Origin: Pseudomonadota bacterium
GTDB lineage: Bacteria > Pseudomonadota > Alphaproteobacteria > Rhodobacterales > Rhodobacteraceae
Length of the DNA stretch: 64,000 nucleotides
Direction: 5' to 3'
Assembly: GCA_038533575.1 (NCBI GenBank)
Contig: JBCAYL010000002.1
Coordinates: 248,001 to 312,000 of the forward strand
The position numbers were made by a program, and so were the translations under genes. Below are positions 9,163 to 17,225 of the stretch, one piece after another. Every line of letters begins with the position of its first letter. Within the stretch, counting starts at the first letter, position 1. The notes under the pieces were generated by a model, which saw only the letters and a list, made by a program, of their open reading frames with translations, had not been told where the DNA came from and did not search any database.

Positions 9163-10146
9163 TTGCCCCGGAATGCGCCGCTGCTAAGAGTTCGGGGCGT
9201 CCGGCCACCGCCGCGGAGACGAGCCCTGTCCCGAGTCCAGATCCTTCTCGCGCTTCACAACGGTGCAGCCTATCTCGGCGCTCAGCTCGGTAGTTTGGAC
9301 GCGCAGGGCTTTCGCCATTGGACTCTGCTCGTCAGTGACGACGCGTCAACAGACCACGGTCCCGAGCTGGTGCGGAGCTTCGCGGCACGTCATCCTGGGC
9401 GCGTGCGGCTGATCGAGGGGCCAGCGCAAGGCGCCACGGCCAATTTCGTGCACCTCATCCGGATGTCAGACGACGAGGCGACCTATCTGGCCTTCTGCGA
9501 TCAGGATGATGTTTGGTTGCCGCACAAGCTTGAAGCGGCAACGGCCGCCCTCCACGCGCTACCCGAGGACGGGCCCGCGCTCTACTGCAGCCGCACCCTG
9601 GTCTGTGACGCCGCATTGTCCGCGCGGCGTCCGAGCCGGATGCCCCCGCGCGCGCTGGGGTTCCGCAATGCATTGGTGCAGAACGTGGTGGCCGGGAACA
9701 CGATCGTGCTCAACCCCGCCGCGGCGCGTCTTGCGCGGGAGGAAGCGGGGCATGGGGTTGGGGTAGCGGCGCATGATTGGTGGCTCTACCAGCTCATTTC
9801 CGGGGCGGGCGGCGCGATCGTCTTCGACCCGGAGCCCGGTCTGCTCTATCGCCAGCATGGCGGCAACGAGATCGGCGTGAACCGCGGATTTCGCGCGGGG
9901 CTTTGGCGTGTCCGCGAGGTGCTGCGCGGGCGGTACAGCCGATGGAACGCGGCAAACACCGCAGCACTCGCCAAGTCCATCCATCGCTTCACCCCCGAAA
10001 ATCGAGCGCTTTTGCAGGATTTTAGCGCGGGGCGAAGGGGCGGGCTGCTGCAGAGGCTCGCCATGCTGCGCCGCACGGGCGTTTACCGCCAGGGGCGCGT
10101 GGGGCAGGCGGCTTTGTGGCTTGCCGCCTGCATCAACCGGCTCTGA
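9163..10146 (+). CDS. Family 2 glycosyltransferase
   Basis: This is a 327-residue GT2 of the rhamnosyltransferase-like type: VQILLALHNGAAYLGAQLGS, SDDASTDHG, and FCDQDDVWLPHKLE, where DQDD is the metal-binding motif. A later HDWWLYQLISGAGG and LLYRQHGGN are typical of this subgroup. The first ~20 residues (from TTG 9163) are arginine- and proline-rich and fit the fold poorly. The true start may lie further in, for example at CTG 9226, but no ATG or GTG is available in frame before the domain. It is the last gene of the polysaccharide block; DNA beyond it loses GC content and coding density. Confidence 0.8.
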   Translation: MPRNAPLLRVRGVRPPPRRRALSRVQILLALHNGAAYLGAQLGSLDAQGFRHWTLLVSDDASTDHGPELVRSFAARHPGRVRLIEGPAQGATANFVHLIRMSDDEATYLAFCDQDDVWLPHKLEAATAALHALPEDGPALYCSRTLVCDAALSARRPSRMPPRALGFRNALVQNVVAGNTIVLNPAAARLAREEAGHGVGVAAHDWWLYQLISGAGGAIVFDPEPGLLYRQHGGNEIGVNRGFRAGLWRVREVLRGRYSRWNAANTAALAKSIHRFTPENRALLQDFSAGRRGGLLQRLAMLRRTGVYRQGRVGQAALWLAACINRL

Positions 10147-10383
10147 CGCGCGCAGCCACGCCGCGGGCGCGACACGGCCCACAGCCGACACTACGGGGCA
10201 GGCCGAGCCCCGTAAACCCCGTCTCGCGGGGTCGAAACGGCCAGCCAGAAATCGTATGGCAAACGTATGGTTCGCGTTTGGCTCGGGAGCCCGCCTCGCG
10301 GCATTAAACGTTTCCGCGTCAGATGGCGGCGGGTTAACGGGTGGGTAAGAAAGTCATCCCGCCCGAGACGCCGAGGTCCACGC

Positions 10384-10540
10384 CGTAGGGTGGGCATTGC
10401 CCACCGCCGTGAGTGGAATTGGCACGCTAGGCTCACCTCCGTCGCTCGTAGAATTTGGACGGCAGATCGCCTCTCACCGTCACAGGGTTCGGCGCTCGCG
10501 ATGGTGGCGGCGTCGGATGGTGGGCAGTGCCCACCCTACG
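10384..10540. repeat. Inverted pair of 22-bp GGTGGGCANTGCCCACC-type elements
   Basis: The arm at 10384-10405 and the arm at 10519-10540 are reverse complements with a single mismatch, separated by 113 bases. Each arm contains its own small palindrome (GGGCATTGCCC and GGGCAGTGCCC). This looks like a REP- or MITE-type element, or its remnant, lying in the 471-base gene-free stretch 10147-10617. The rest of that stretch has a small hairpin just after the last glycosyltransferase (ACGGGGC/GCCCCGT, about 10191-10212) and no convincing gene. No transposase or target-site duplication is visible. Confidence 0.6.
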
Positions 10541-10617
10541 CTTGCTCGTAGTATCGGTTTGGTATCAGCTGCCAGAAATGTAGCACCGTCGGAAGCCGCT
10601 CATCTACGAAGTTTGTA

Positions 10618-11190
10618 TCAGAAGCGTTTGTTGTATTCACTAATTGTCATAGCGCTGACCTTGTCACTAGTGATGACTGCCACGGCAGGAACGTCACGAG
10701 CCGGAGTAAAACGAGCATCCGTGGGCGAAAGCATCCAAAACTGCCCCTCCACAAGCTCTTTGCTGACACTGCAAGATCGAAGATTTCCCAGGTTTACCGA
10801 ACCATCGGTGAAACTTGAACGGTTCTTTGTGACGCAAAAAGACCACGCGTTATTTCCAATTGAAGGCGCAGGCGCGCCAAAGACGGTTCGCCCGTCCCGC
10901 TCAATCACGCGCAGACGCATGCGCTGACTACGTGAACCCGTGGTATACAGAACGACATTCGCCTCTGAAACGCCGTCACCCCTTACAATTTCATCGCACT
11001 CGCCAGCCGGTAAACTAAAAAATCCACGCACGGTATGATTATGACCCATCATTGCGAACCCAGCTTTCACTGAGAACGCGTACATCAAATCCAAATTACT
11101 GTGATTACACAAATACTGTTTGGCATTTGCCTTATGTGACATCAAAAATAACGCAGAAATTGTCGCAAGCAAAGGCAGGAAAAGGCGCAC
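10618..11190 (-). CDS. Secreted DUF1036-like protein
   Basis: The 190-residue product starts at GTG 11190 behind a GAGGGA ribosome site. A signal peptide (MRLFLPLLATISALFLMSHKANA) is followed by a CNHSNLDLMYAFSV strand and LPAGECDEIV. This spacing of an N-terminal Cys-Asn strand and a G-x-C turn is that of DUF1036 proteins, small periplasmic or exported domains of unknown role. Its DNA is clearly poorer in GC than the genes on either side. It stands alone, with gene-free DNA on both sides, which suggests acquisition or an island edge. The family assignment is moderate. Confidence 0.6.
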   Translation of the reverse strand: MRLFLPLLATISALFLMSHKANAKQYLCNHSNLDLMYAFSVKAGFAMMGHNHTVRGFFSLPAGECDEIVRGDGVSEANVVLYTTGSRSQRMRLRVIERDGRTVFGAPAPSIGNNAWSFCVTKNRSSFTDGSVNLGNLRSCSVSKELVEGQFWMLSPTDARFTPARDVPAVAVITSDKVSAMTISEYNKRF

Positions 11191-11723
11191 GGTAATCCCT
11201 CACTCTCAGGCTTAAGCGTGTCAGGATAAGCTAAAATTGTCCTTTTGCAAGAGCTGCTTGACTCTGAGAACAATCATCTCTGCGGTCGCCGCGCCTCTAA
11301 ATTGACACACCGTCTACATCAGTCAAAAACACTGTGGGGCAGGGTAAGGGCCTGCGGGGCAATTCATTGTGTAAATTGAAGTGTGACATAAGTCACGAAT
11401 TTGCCTGGCGTTGGGTTTTGGTGCTCTCCGCATTTGAACTCATAATTGTGCAACGGCCAAGGCCATCGGTACTCTATTAGAGGTAGTCGAGCAAACGCAG
11501 CGGAATGGCGCCGAGATCGCGCACCGGAGGTCCGAGAGCCTTGCGATCTAGCCGCCGCGTCGCATGGTCGGATACATGAAGCTATAGCGCTACGGCAGAC
11601 ACCGTCACGCGCGTCGGGTCAGGGCCGATAGGCCGTGGCGGGCTGAGGCCGCATATCCGCGCCCCTCTTCCCTTCCCCCCACAAACCCCCTACAGCCGCC
11701 GGGCCTGAACGGAAGGACAGATC
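11191..11723. other. Gene-free, lower-GC junction upstream of asd
   Basis: This 533-base stretch between the divergent DUF1036-like gene and asd has no reading frame with a recognisable product. It contains a CRP/FNR-like palindrome (11382-11397) and, near the right end, pyrimidine-rich DNA leading to the asd ribosome site. No tRNA arm, terminator or insertion-sequence end was recognised. Confidence 0.5.
11382..11397. promoter_or_regulatory. CRP/FNR-like palindrome
   Basis: The site reads TGTGACATAAGTCACG, matching TGTGA-N6-TCAC(A) of the CRP/FNR superfamily except at the last base; GTGAC/GTCAC are perfect arms around ATAA. It lies 192 bases upstream of the DUF1036-like start and 327 bases upstream of asd, so the regulated gene is unclear. 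No matching promoter was fixed. Confidence 0.35.
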
Positions 11724-12746
11724 ATGGGCTATAATGTCGTCGTTGTCGGGGCCACGGGGAATGTGGGCCGCGAGATGCTCAATATCCTCAGCGAGCGGGC
11801 GTTCCCGGTCGACAAGATCGCGGCGCTGGCATCGCGGCGCTCCAAGGGGACGGAGGTCTCCTTTGGCGACGAGACGCTGAAGACGGCCGATCTGGACACA
11901 TTCGATTTCACGGGCTGGGATATCGCGCTCTTCGCGGTGGGATCAGAAGCAACGAAGATCTATGCCCCGCGGGCTGCCAAGGCTGGCTGCGTGGTGATCG
12001 ATAATTCCTCGCTCTACCGCTACGACCCGGATGTGCCGCTCGTCGTGCCCGAGGTGAACCCGGAGGCGGTGGAGGGCTATGCCAAGAAGAACATCATCGC
12101 GAACCCGAATTGCTCCACGGCGCAGATGGTCGTGGCGCTGAAGCCTCTGCATGACCGGGCGAAGATCAAGCGGGTGGTGGTGTCGACCTATCAGAGTGTC
12201 TCGGGCGCGGGGAAAGAGGGGCTCGACGAGCTCTGGGACCAGACGAAGGCGATTTATAACCCGACGAGCGAGGTTGAGCCCGCGAAGTTCACCAAGCAGA
12301 TCGCGTTCAACGTCATTCCGCATATCGATAGCTTCATGGAAGACGGCTCCACCAAGGAAGAGTGGAAGATGGTCGTGGAGACAAAGAAGATCGTCGATCC
12401 GAGCATCAAGGTGACGGCGACCTGCGTGCGCGTGCCTGTCTTCGTGGGCCATTCCGAGGCGATCAATATCGAGTTCGAAGAGTTCCTCGATGAGGTCGAG
12501 GCGCGCGATATCCTGCGCGAGGCGCCGGGCGTGATGGTGATCGATAAGCGCGAGGACAAGGGCTACGTGACGCCCGTGGAATGCGTGGGCGATTACGCGA
12601 CGTTCATCAGCCGGATCCGGCAGGATGGGACGATCGAGAACGGGCTGAACCTCTGGTGCGTGAGCGACAACCTGCGGAAGGGCGCGGCGCTCAACGCCGT
12701 GCAGATCGCGGAGACGCTCGGGAACCGGGTCCTCAAGAAAGCCTGA
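11724..12746 (+). CDS. asd: Aspartate-semialdehyde dehydrogenase
   Basis: This 340-residue enzyme makes L-aspartate 4-semialdehyde from aspartyl phosphate with NADPH, the branch point to lysine/diaminopimelate, threonine and methionine. The Rossmann motif VVVGATGNVGREML is at residues 6-19. The catalytic cysteine is C130 in NPNCSTAQM, and the QSVSGAGKEG segment is conserved. Length is normal for the family. The start is ATG 11724 with GGAAGGA upstream. It is a single-gene unit ending in a strong hairpin terminator, and marks the start of ordinary high-GC chromosomal DNA after the polysaccharide region. Confidence 0.97.
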   Translation: MGYNVVVVGATGNVGREMLNILSERAFPVDKIAALASRRSKGTEVSFGDETLKTADLDTFDFTGWDIALFAVGSEATKIYAPRAAKAGCVVIDNSSLYRYDPDVPLVVPEVNPEAVEGYAKKNIIANPNCSTAQMVVALKPLHDRAKIKRVVVSTYQSVSGAGKEGLDELWDQTKAIYNPTSEVEPAKFTKQIAFNVIPHIDSFMEDGSTKEEWKMVVETKKIVDPSIKVTATCVRVPVFVGHSEAINIEFEEFLDEVEARDILREAPGVMVIDKREDKGYVTPVECVGDYATFISRIRQDGTIENGLNLWCVSDNLRKGAALNAVQIAETLGNRVLKKA

Positions 12747-12772
12747 TATTGCCTAGCGGCGCGGAATGACGG

Positions 12773-12803
12773 ACCCTTCCGGCAGCGGCCGGGAGGGTTT
12801 TTT
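12773..12803 (+). terminator. Rho-independent terminator of asd
   Basis: The stem ACCCTTCCGGC / GCCGGGAGGGT (11 pairs, one G-T) with a 4-base loop is followed by TTTTTT. Its right arm (GGGAGGG) also forms the ribosome site of the gene starting at 12805. Confidence 0.85.
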
Positions 12804-12804
12804 C

Positions 12805-14427
12805 ATGCATGCATTGGCGGTTTTGTGTTTGGTGTCGGGCGCGGGTCTCGTGGCCGCCCTGCCGGGGATGGGCCGGGCCGACGTGGTGGAGGTGCCCTTT
12901 CCGGTCGTCGCCGCGGAGGTCTTTCCCGAGGGCGCGCGTGTGACGGCCCGCGCCGTCGTTGCGCTGCCTGCGGGCGACCATGAGATCGTGCTCCTCGTGC
13001 CACCGGCCTACTTGCTAGACGGTTTCCGCGCCGAAGTGCAGGGCGCGGTGCTCACGGGCACGCGCGTGGAACAGAACACAGCCTACGCCCCCGAGATCTT
13101 CGATGCCCCGGCGCAAGCCGCGGCGCGGGAGGACGTGCGGGAGGCGGAGGCCTCCTTGGGCGCTGCCGAGGCCGCGCTGGCCGCGCAGTCCGCGCAGATC
13201 GAGGCGCTGGAGGCCGCCGAGGCGCTCTTGCGCTCCATCGGTGGCGGGGAGGCGCTGCCCTCGCCGGTGGAGCTGTCACAGATGGTCGATCTCGTGAGCG
13301 CGGAGCTTTTGGACATCGCCGAGGCCAAGGCCGCGCTCGAGCGCGAACTGCCGCCCCTCGTCACTGGCGTGGACCGGGCCGAGGTCGCGCTCACCCGGGC
13401 CGAGGCGCGGCTCGCGCTGCTTGGCGCGCCGCAGGCGGCGGGCTGGTCGCTGGCGCGGCTCGACGTGCAGCTCGTGGAAGCGGGCGATGTCACCGTCACG
13501 CGGGACTTCACCGATGTGGGCGCGGGCTGGTCGGTCTCCTACGACGCGGCGCTCGACACCGGCGTCCGGCTCGATCGCGTGGTCGATATCCGCCACGGTG
13601 GGGGCGTGCCCTGGATCGACGCGGAGGTGACGCTTTCCACGGCGATGCCCTCGGGCCAGATGGAGGCCCGCCCGGTCACGCGGGACGTTGCGCGGATCGG
13701 GGACCGCGCGCCCGCGCCTCTCATGCGCAGCACCACTCTCGATACGGCCGGTGCGCCGGAGATGCTGATGGAGGCGGCCCCGGCCTTCGCCGTGGTGGAC
13801 ACGGACGGGCCGGTCGTGTCCTACCGCTTGCCGGCCCCGGCAAGCGTCCTGCTCGAGGGACAAGTGAGCGTGGCGCTCGCGCCGCTCGAGATGGATGCAG
13901 ACCGTTACCTCGCCGCGACGCCCCGCTTCGACGGGACCGCCTTCCACATGGCCGACATCCGCAACCTTTCGGGGGAGCCGATCCTGCCGGGGCCGGTGCG
14001 TCTCTCTCGGGACGGGGCCTTTGTCGGGCAGGGCTTTTTGCCGGCCATCGCGGCGGGGGCGGAGGCCACGCTGGGCTTCGGTCCCGAGCCCGATATCGCG
14101 CTCTCGGTTCGTTTCCTCGATCAGCAGGAGGGGGACAGGGGCATAATCCGGGGCCGCGCCGTACGGCAGGACGAGATCCGGCTCTCGGCCGAAAACCTCG
14201 GCGACGCGGCGCGGGAGGTGCGGCTGCGCTACGCGGTGCCGACCTCCCAGCAGGAGGACCTCGAGATCGACGTGGACCTGTCGCTGCCGCCAAGCGAAGT
14301 GGATGTGGAGGATCAGCGCGGCGTCATGGAGTGGCAGCTTGCGCTGGCACCGGGCGAGACGGCGGAGATCGCGCTGTCATTCGATCTGAGCTGGCCCGAG
14401 GGGCAGGCGCTCTTCTGGGCGCCGTAG
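12805..14427 (+). CDS. DUF4139 (mucoidy inhibitor A-like) exported protein
   Basis: The product is 540 residues from ATG 12805. That start is preferred to the upstream ATG at 12766, which would translate through the asd terminator; GGGAGGG lies 7 bases before 12805. A signal peptide (LAVLCLVSGAGLVAAL...GRA) leads into the DUF4140-type N-terminal beta domain (VFPEGARVTARAVVALPAG). A coiled coil follows (~100-190). The DUF4139 beta-rich C-terminus comes last (GWSVSYDAALDTG, GVPWIDAEVTLSTAM, LSAENLGDAAREVRLRYAVP). Homologues are called MuiA, named for effects on mucoid growth; their biochemical role is not established. It ends at a hairpin shared with the convergent operon. Confidence 0.85.
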   Translation: MHALAVLCLVSGAGLVAALPGMGRADVVEVPFPVVAAEVFPEGARVTARAVVALPAGDHEIVLLVPPAYLLDGFRAEVQGAVLTGTRVEQNTAYAPEIFDAPAQAAAREDVREAEASLGAAEAALAAQSAQIEALEAAEALLRSIGGGEALPSPVELSQMVDLVSAELLDIAEAKAALERELPPLVTGVDRAEVALTRAEARLALLGAPQAAGWSLARLDVQLVEAGDVTVTRDFTDVGAGWSVSYDAALDTGVRLDRVVDIRHGGGVPWIDAEVTLSTAMPSGQMEARPVTRDVARIGDRAPAPLMRSTTLDTAGAPEMLMEAAPAFAVVDTDGPVVSYRLPAPASVLLEGQVSVALAPLEMDADRYLAATPRFDGTAFHMADIRNLSGEPILPGPVRLSRDGAFVGQGFLPAIAAGAEATLGFGPEPDIALSVRFLDQQEGDRGIIRGRAVRQDEIRLSAENLGDAAREVRLRYAVPTSQQEDLEIDVDLSLPPSEVDVEDQRGVMEWQLALAPGETAEIALSFDLSWPEGQALFWAP

Positions 14428-14483
14428 GGCCACAGTCCCTCGTGTGCGCCTCCCGTGCGCTCAGGACGTGACGCCGGAAAAGA

Positions 14484-14516
14484 AAATGCCGCGCTGTCGG
14501 CTTCAGCGCGGCATTT
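14484..14516. terminator. Bidirectional terminator between convergent units
   Basis: A perfect 13-bp stem, AAATGCCGCGCTG / CAGCGCGGCATTT, surrounds a 7-base loop. On the minus strand it is followed by TTTTCTTTT and on the plus strand by a weaker TTTCTGTCTT. It should end the DUF4139 transcript and the bicarbonate operon. Confidence 0.85.
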
Positions 14517-14590
14517 CTGTCTTCCAAGTCAAAGGTCGCGGACCCTTGATGTTGGCTACTGGCAGGACGTTAGCACAGCTTTGGCAAATG

Positions 14591-14899
14591 TCAGAATCTT
14601 TCTGCGCGGAGCACTTCGGCGTCGGTGACGCAGACCACGCCGATCTGTTTCTCGACCACGCCAAAGGCCGCATCGAGGAGCGCGTCGAGCCGTTCGGGGC
14701 GGATGATGGCCACGAGCTGCACCATCCCGGAGCGCCCGATCTGGCCTTCGCGGGACCAGCCTCCCGAGCGCCCTGAGCCGCCGAGGACGGGCAGGATCGT
14801 GTAGCCGGTGATGCCCGCATCCTCCAGCGCTCCGCGCAGGCGGCGCTCCATGATGGCCTCGATCGTGATCTCGACGCGTTTGGCGGGATGGGTCTGCAT
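14591..14899 (-). CDS. PII-like protein paired with the SbtA-type transporter
   Basis: The small 102-residue protein has the PII-like ferredoxin fold pattern: VEITIEAIMERRLRGALEDAG at the start and DALLDAAFGVVEKQIGVV at the end, around a variable glycine-rich loop (GGSGRSGGW). It begins 4 bases after the SbtA-type permease stop, so it is translationally linked to it. In cyanobacteria the equivalent SbtB binds adenine nucleotides and gates SbtA; the same role is inferred here from gene order. It is not a classical GlnB/GlnK: it lacks their conserved tyrosine-bearing T-loop and has no amtB nearby. Confidence 0.75.
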   Translation of the reverse strand: MQTHPAKRVEITIEAIMERRLRGALEDAGITGYTILPVLGGSGRSGGWSREGQIGRSGMVQLVAIIRPERLDALLDAAFGVVEKQIGVVCVTDAEVLRAERF

Positions 14900-14902
14900 G
14901 GG

Positions 14903-15871
14903 TCAGCCTCCGGTGAGCGCCGTCGCGGCGAAGAGATAGATCGGGATACCGACGACGAGGTTGAAGGGGAAGGTCACGCCAAGCGAGAGCGTGAGGTAGA
15001 TGGCGGGCTTTGCCTCCGGCAGGGCCACGCGCATGGCGGCAGGCACCGCGATGTAGGAGGCCGAGGCCGAGAGCACGGCGAGGAGCATGGCACCACCCGT
15101 GCTGAGGCCCAGAAGGAGCCCGGCGGCGAGGCCGAACGAAGCGCCAACGAGCGGCATCAGCAGCCCGAAGGCGATGGTGCCCGCGCCCATCTCGCCCCGG
15201 GTCTCGCGCAGGCCCCGGCCCGCGATGAGCCCCATGTCGAGGAGAAAGAGGCAAAGCACGCCGTTGAAGGGGGCCACGATGAAGCTCGCGATCATTTCGA
15301 GCCCATCGGTGCCCGTGCCGAGCCCGATGAAGAACGATCCCACGAGGAGGACGATGGAACCGTTGAGGAGGATCTCGCGCAGGAGGTTTGCATCCATCCG
15401 GCTCTTGCCCGAGCCGCGGGAGGCGAGCCAGAGCGCCGAGAGGATCGCGGGCGCTTCCATGATGGCGGCGGTGGCGACCATGTAGCCCTCCGCGCGGAGC
15501 CCCGCGCTTTCGAGCACGGAGGAGCCCGCCACGAAGGTCACAATGGAGATCGAGCCGTAATGGCCCGCCACGGCAGCGGCGTTGAGCGTGTCGAGTCGCG
15601 TCATCACGCGGAGCAGCGTGAAGGCCATGAAGGGGATCATGGCCGACAGGATGAAGCCCGCGGCAAGCGTGCCGATGAGCTGCGCGTCGACGCCGTTTTC
15701 GGCCACGGCCACGCCGCCTTTGAAGCCGATCGCGAAGAGGAGGTAGATCGACATGGCCTTCGCCGCGGCTTCGGGGATCGAGAGGTCCGAGCGGGCCAGT
15801 GCCGCGAAGAGCCCGAGGGCGAAGCTCAGGATGATGGGCGAAAGCAGGTTCTGTGCGGCGAGGTCGAGCAT
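14903..15871 (-). CDS. Sodium-dependent bicarbonate transporter, SbtA-type (DUF897)
   Basis: This integral membrane protein of ~322 residues starts at ATG 15871 (MLDLAAQNLLSPIILSF); an upstream in-frame start at 15928 would add a charged tail that does not fit the family. About ten hydrophobic segments are visible, with the repeated helical pattern of SbtA (FALGLFAALARSDLSIPEA, AIGFKGGVAVAE, AAVAGHYGSISIVTF, SASASYIAVPAAMRVALP). SbtA proteins import HCO3- with Na+. It lies between a carbonic anhydrase gene 99 bases upstream and a PII-like gene immediately downstream. No Rubisco or carboxysome gene is in the window, so the bicarbonate probably feeds carboxylases. Confidence 0.85.
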   Translation of the reverse strand: MLDLAAQNLLSPIILSFALGLFAALARSDLSIPEAAAKAMSIYLLFAIGFKGGVAVAENGVDAQLIGTLAAGFILSAMIPFMAFTLLRVMTRLDTLNAAAVAGHYGSISIVTFVAGSSVLESAGLRAEGYMVATAAIMEAPAILSALWLASRGSGKSRMDANLLREILLNGSIVLLVGSFFIGLGTGTDGLEMIASFIVAPFNGVLCLFLLDMGLIAGRGLRETRGEMGAGTIAFGLLMPLVGASFGLAAGLLLGLSTGGAMLLAVLSASASYIAVPAAMRVALPEAKPAIYLTLSLGVTFPFNLVVGIPIYLFAATALTGG

Positions 15872-15970
15872 GGGCGGGCCTTTAGCCACGTGCTCGTGCG
15901 ACGTCCAGACCGGAGAAGGGAGGGGCACCTGTCGCTCGATCAGGCACGGTCGCCCGGGCGGGCTTCCACG

Positions 15971-16621
15971 TTAGACCTGGGCGAAGCCTTTCGTGGCCCC
16001 GTCGAAGGCGAGGAGCTCGCCGCTGCCGATATCCGTCCAGAGGCCATGGAGCTCGAGGAGGCCTGCATCGACGGCCTCGGCCACGTAGGGGAAGGTGAGG
16101 AGATTGGTGATCGAGACCCGCACGGCCTCGTGTTCGAGGGCGCGGGTGCGCTCGGCCTCGTCGGCGATGTGGGCCACGCGCGCATGGCCCTCGCGGAGCG
16201 TGTCGATCCAGCGGCCGACGAAGCTCTCCTCGGCTTCGAGCGCCGGGGCCTTGCCCTCGCACATGTCCCGGCACCCGGCCACGCCGCCGCAGCCCGAATG
16301 GCCCATGACGATGATATGGGGCACCTTGAGCACGCAGACCGCGTATTCGATCACCGCCGAGGTGGCCTGCTGCGTGGCATCGGGGCGATAGGGCGGCACG
16401 AGGTTCGCGATGTTGCGGTGCACGAAGAAATCCCCCGTGGCCGCGCCGAAGATCGAGAGCGCGTTGACCCGGCTGTCGCTGCAGGAAATGAGCAGGGCCT
16501 TGGGGTGCTGGCCCTCATCGGCCAGGCGCCGCATCTGCGCGGCATTGATGGCGAGCGTGGTCTCGCTCCAGCTCCTGTATCGCTCGACAAGCTCCTGGGG
16601 GAGCGGCTTGGCCCTGTGCAT
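15971..16621 (-). CDS. Beta-class carbonic anhydrase
   Basis: The 216-residue enzyme interconverts CO2 and bicarbonate. The zinc ligands and catalytic dyad are visible: C47-S-D49-S-R51, H108 and C111 in HSGCGG. Further family marks are VHRNIANLVPP and a SAVIEYAV helix. There is no signal peptide, so it is cytoplasmic. It is first in a minus-strand unit with the SbtA-type permease and PII-like protein, which suggests matched control of bicarbonate uptake and equilibration. The start is ATG 16621. Confidence 0.95.
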   Translation of the reverse strand: MHRAKPLPQELVERYRSWSETTLAINAAQMRRLADEGQHPKALLISCSDSRVNALSIFGAATGDFFVHRNIANLVPPYRPDATQQATSAVIEYAVCVLKVPHIIVMGHSGCGGVAGCRDMCEGKAPALEAEESFVGRWIDTLREGHARVAHIADEAERTRALEHEAVRVSITNLLTFPYVAEAVDAGLLELHGLWTDIGSGELLAFDGATKGFAQV

Positions 16622-16767
16622 GGCGTGGTGACGGCTTTCTTACGCTTTCGCCCCCGGGTTACATCAAATGATTAAGACAGTCATGGACGCCGGTAACTTT
16701 TCTTAAACAGGCCCCGTGCAATACCCTTGCCAAGTCGTGGGGGCGACGTGAACGAAGGGTGATGAAG

Positions 16768-17151
16768 ATGCAAAACGTGATTGTTCTCGCGCATGATGAG
16801 ACGGTCCGGCTCGACATGGAGGTCTATTGCGCGCTCGAGGCCCAGCTGGGCGAGGCGGGAGCCGAGGGGGTGCTGAACCGGGCCATGGAAGAGATGGCGA
16901 ACCGGCTCTCGCTCATCGAGCGCTGCTATTACCACGATGATCTCGCCGCCCTCTGGAAGGCCGCCAAGGGCCTCGTGGGCATTGCAGAGCAGATCGGCGT
17001 CTTCTCTCTCGCCCGGGCCGCGGCCGCGGTGGCCGATTGCGCGGGCCGGTGCGATCCCACGGCCCTCGCGGCCACCATGCACCGCCTGATCCGGCTGGGC
17101 GACCGCTCGCTCACGGCGGTCTGGGACATGCCCGAGATTTCCACGCGCTGA
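16768..17151 (+). CDS. Hpt-like helical protein lacking the phospho-histidine
   Basis: The 127-residue protein starts at ATG 16768, 8 bases after GAAGGG; earlier GTG/ATG codons at 16759 and 16762 sit too close to that site. Residues ~55-120 follow the four-helix histidine-phosphotransfer pattern (DLAALWKAAKGLVGIAEQIG, then ARAAAAVADCA). In a true Hpt domain the core is AAHxLKG; here the position is lysine (K67 in AAKGLVG), so it probably cannot relay phosphate. It could be a decoy or binding module. Function unknown; the fold is inferred by eye. It is divergent from the carbonic anhydrase gene and stands alone. Confidence 0.6.
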   Translation: MQNVIVLAHDETVRLDMEVYCALEAQLGEAGAEGVLNRAMEEMANRLSLIERCYYHDDLAALWKAAKGLVGIAEQIGVFSLARAAAAVADCAGRCDPTALAATMHRLIRLGDRSLTAVWDMPEISTR

Positions 17152-17225
17152 GCGTGCTTTCCACCGCCGGAGCACTTGGCTAGGCTGCGCGAAAGACGCG
17201 TGCCTCAGCCAGGAAAGAGCTCCCC

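Noticed and set aside
10267-10927. Plus-strand open frames through the inverted repeats and the DUF1036-like gene
   Set aside because: They cross a palindromic element and oppose a gene with a signal peptide and good ribosome site; no homology is apparent.
14591-14899. The PII-like gene as a classical GlnB/GlnK nitrogen regulator
   Set aside because: It lacks the T-loop tyrosine region and sits with an SbtA-type permease, not with amtB or glnA.
14888-16675. A 595-codon open frame on the plus strand opposite the bicarbonate genes
   Set aside because: It opposes three genes with clear family motifs and its product is E/G/R/H-rich with no recognisable domain; long antisense frames are expected at this GC content.
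16705-16725. A CtrA site in the gap between carbonic anhydrase and the Hpt-like gene
   Set aside because: TTAAGAAAAGTTAC is close to TTAA-N7-TTAA but spacing and the last half-site are wrong.
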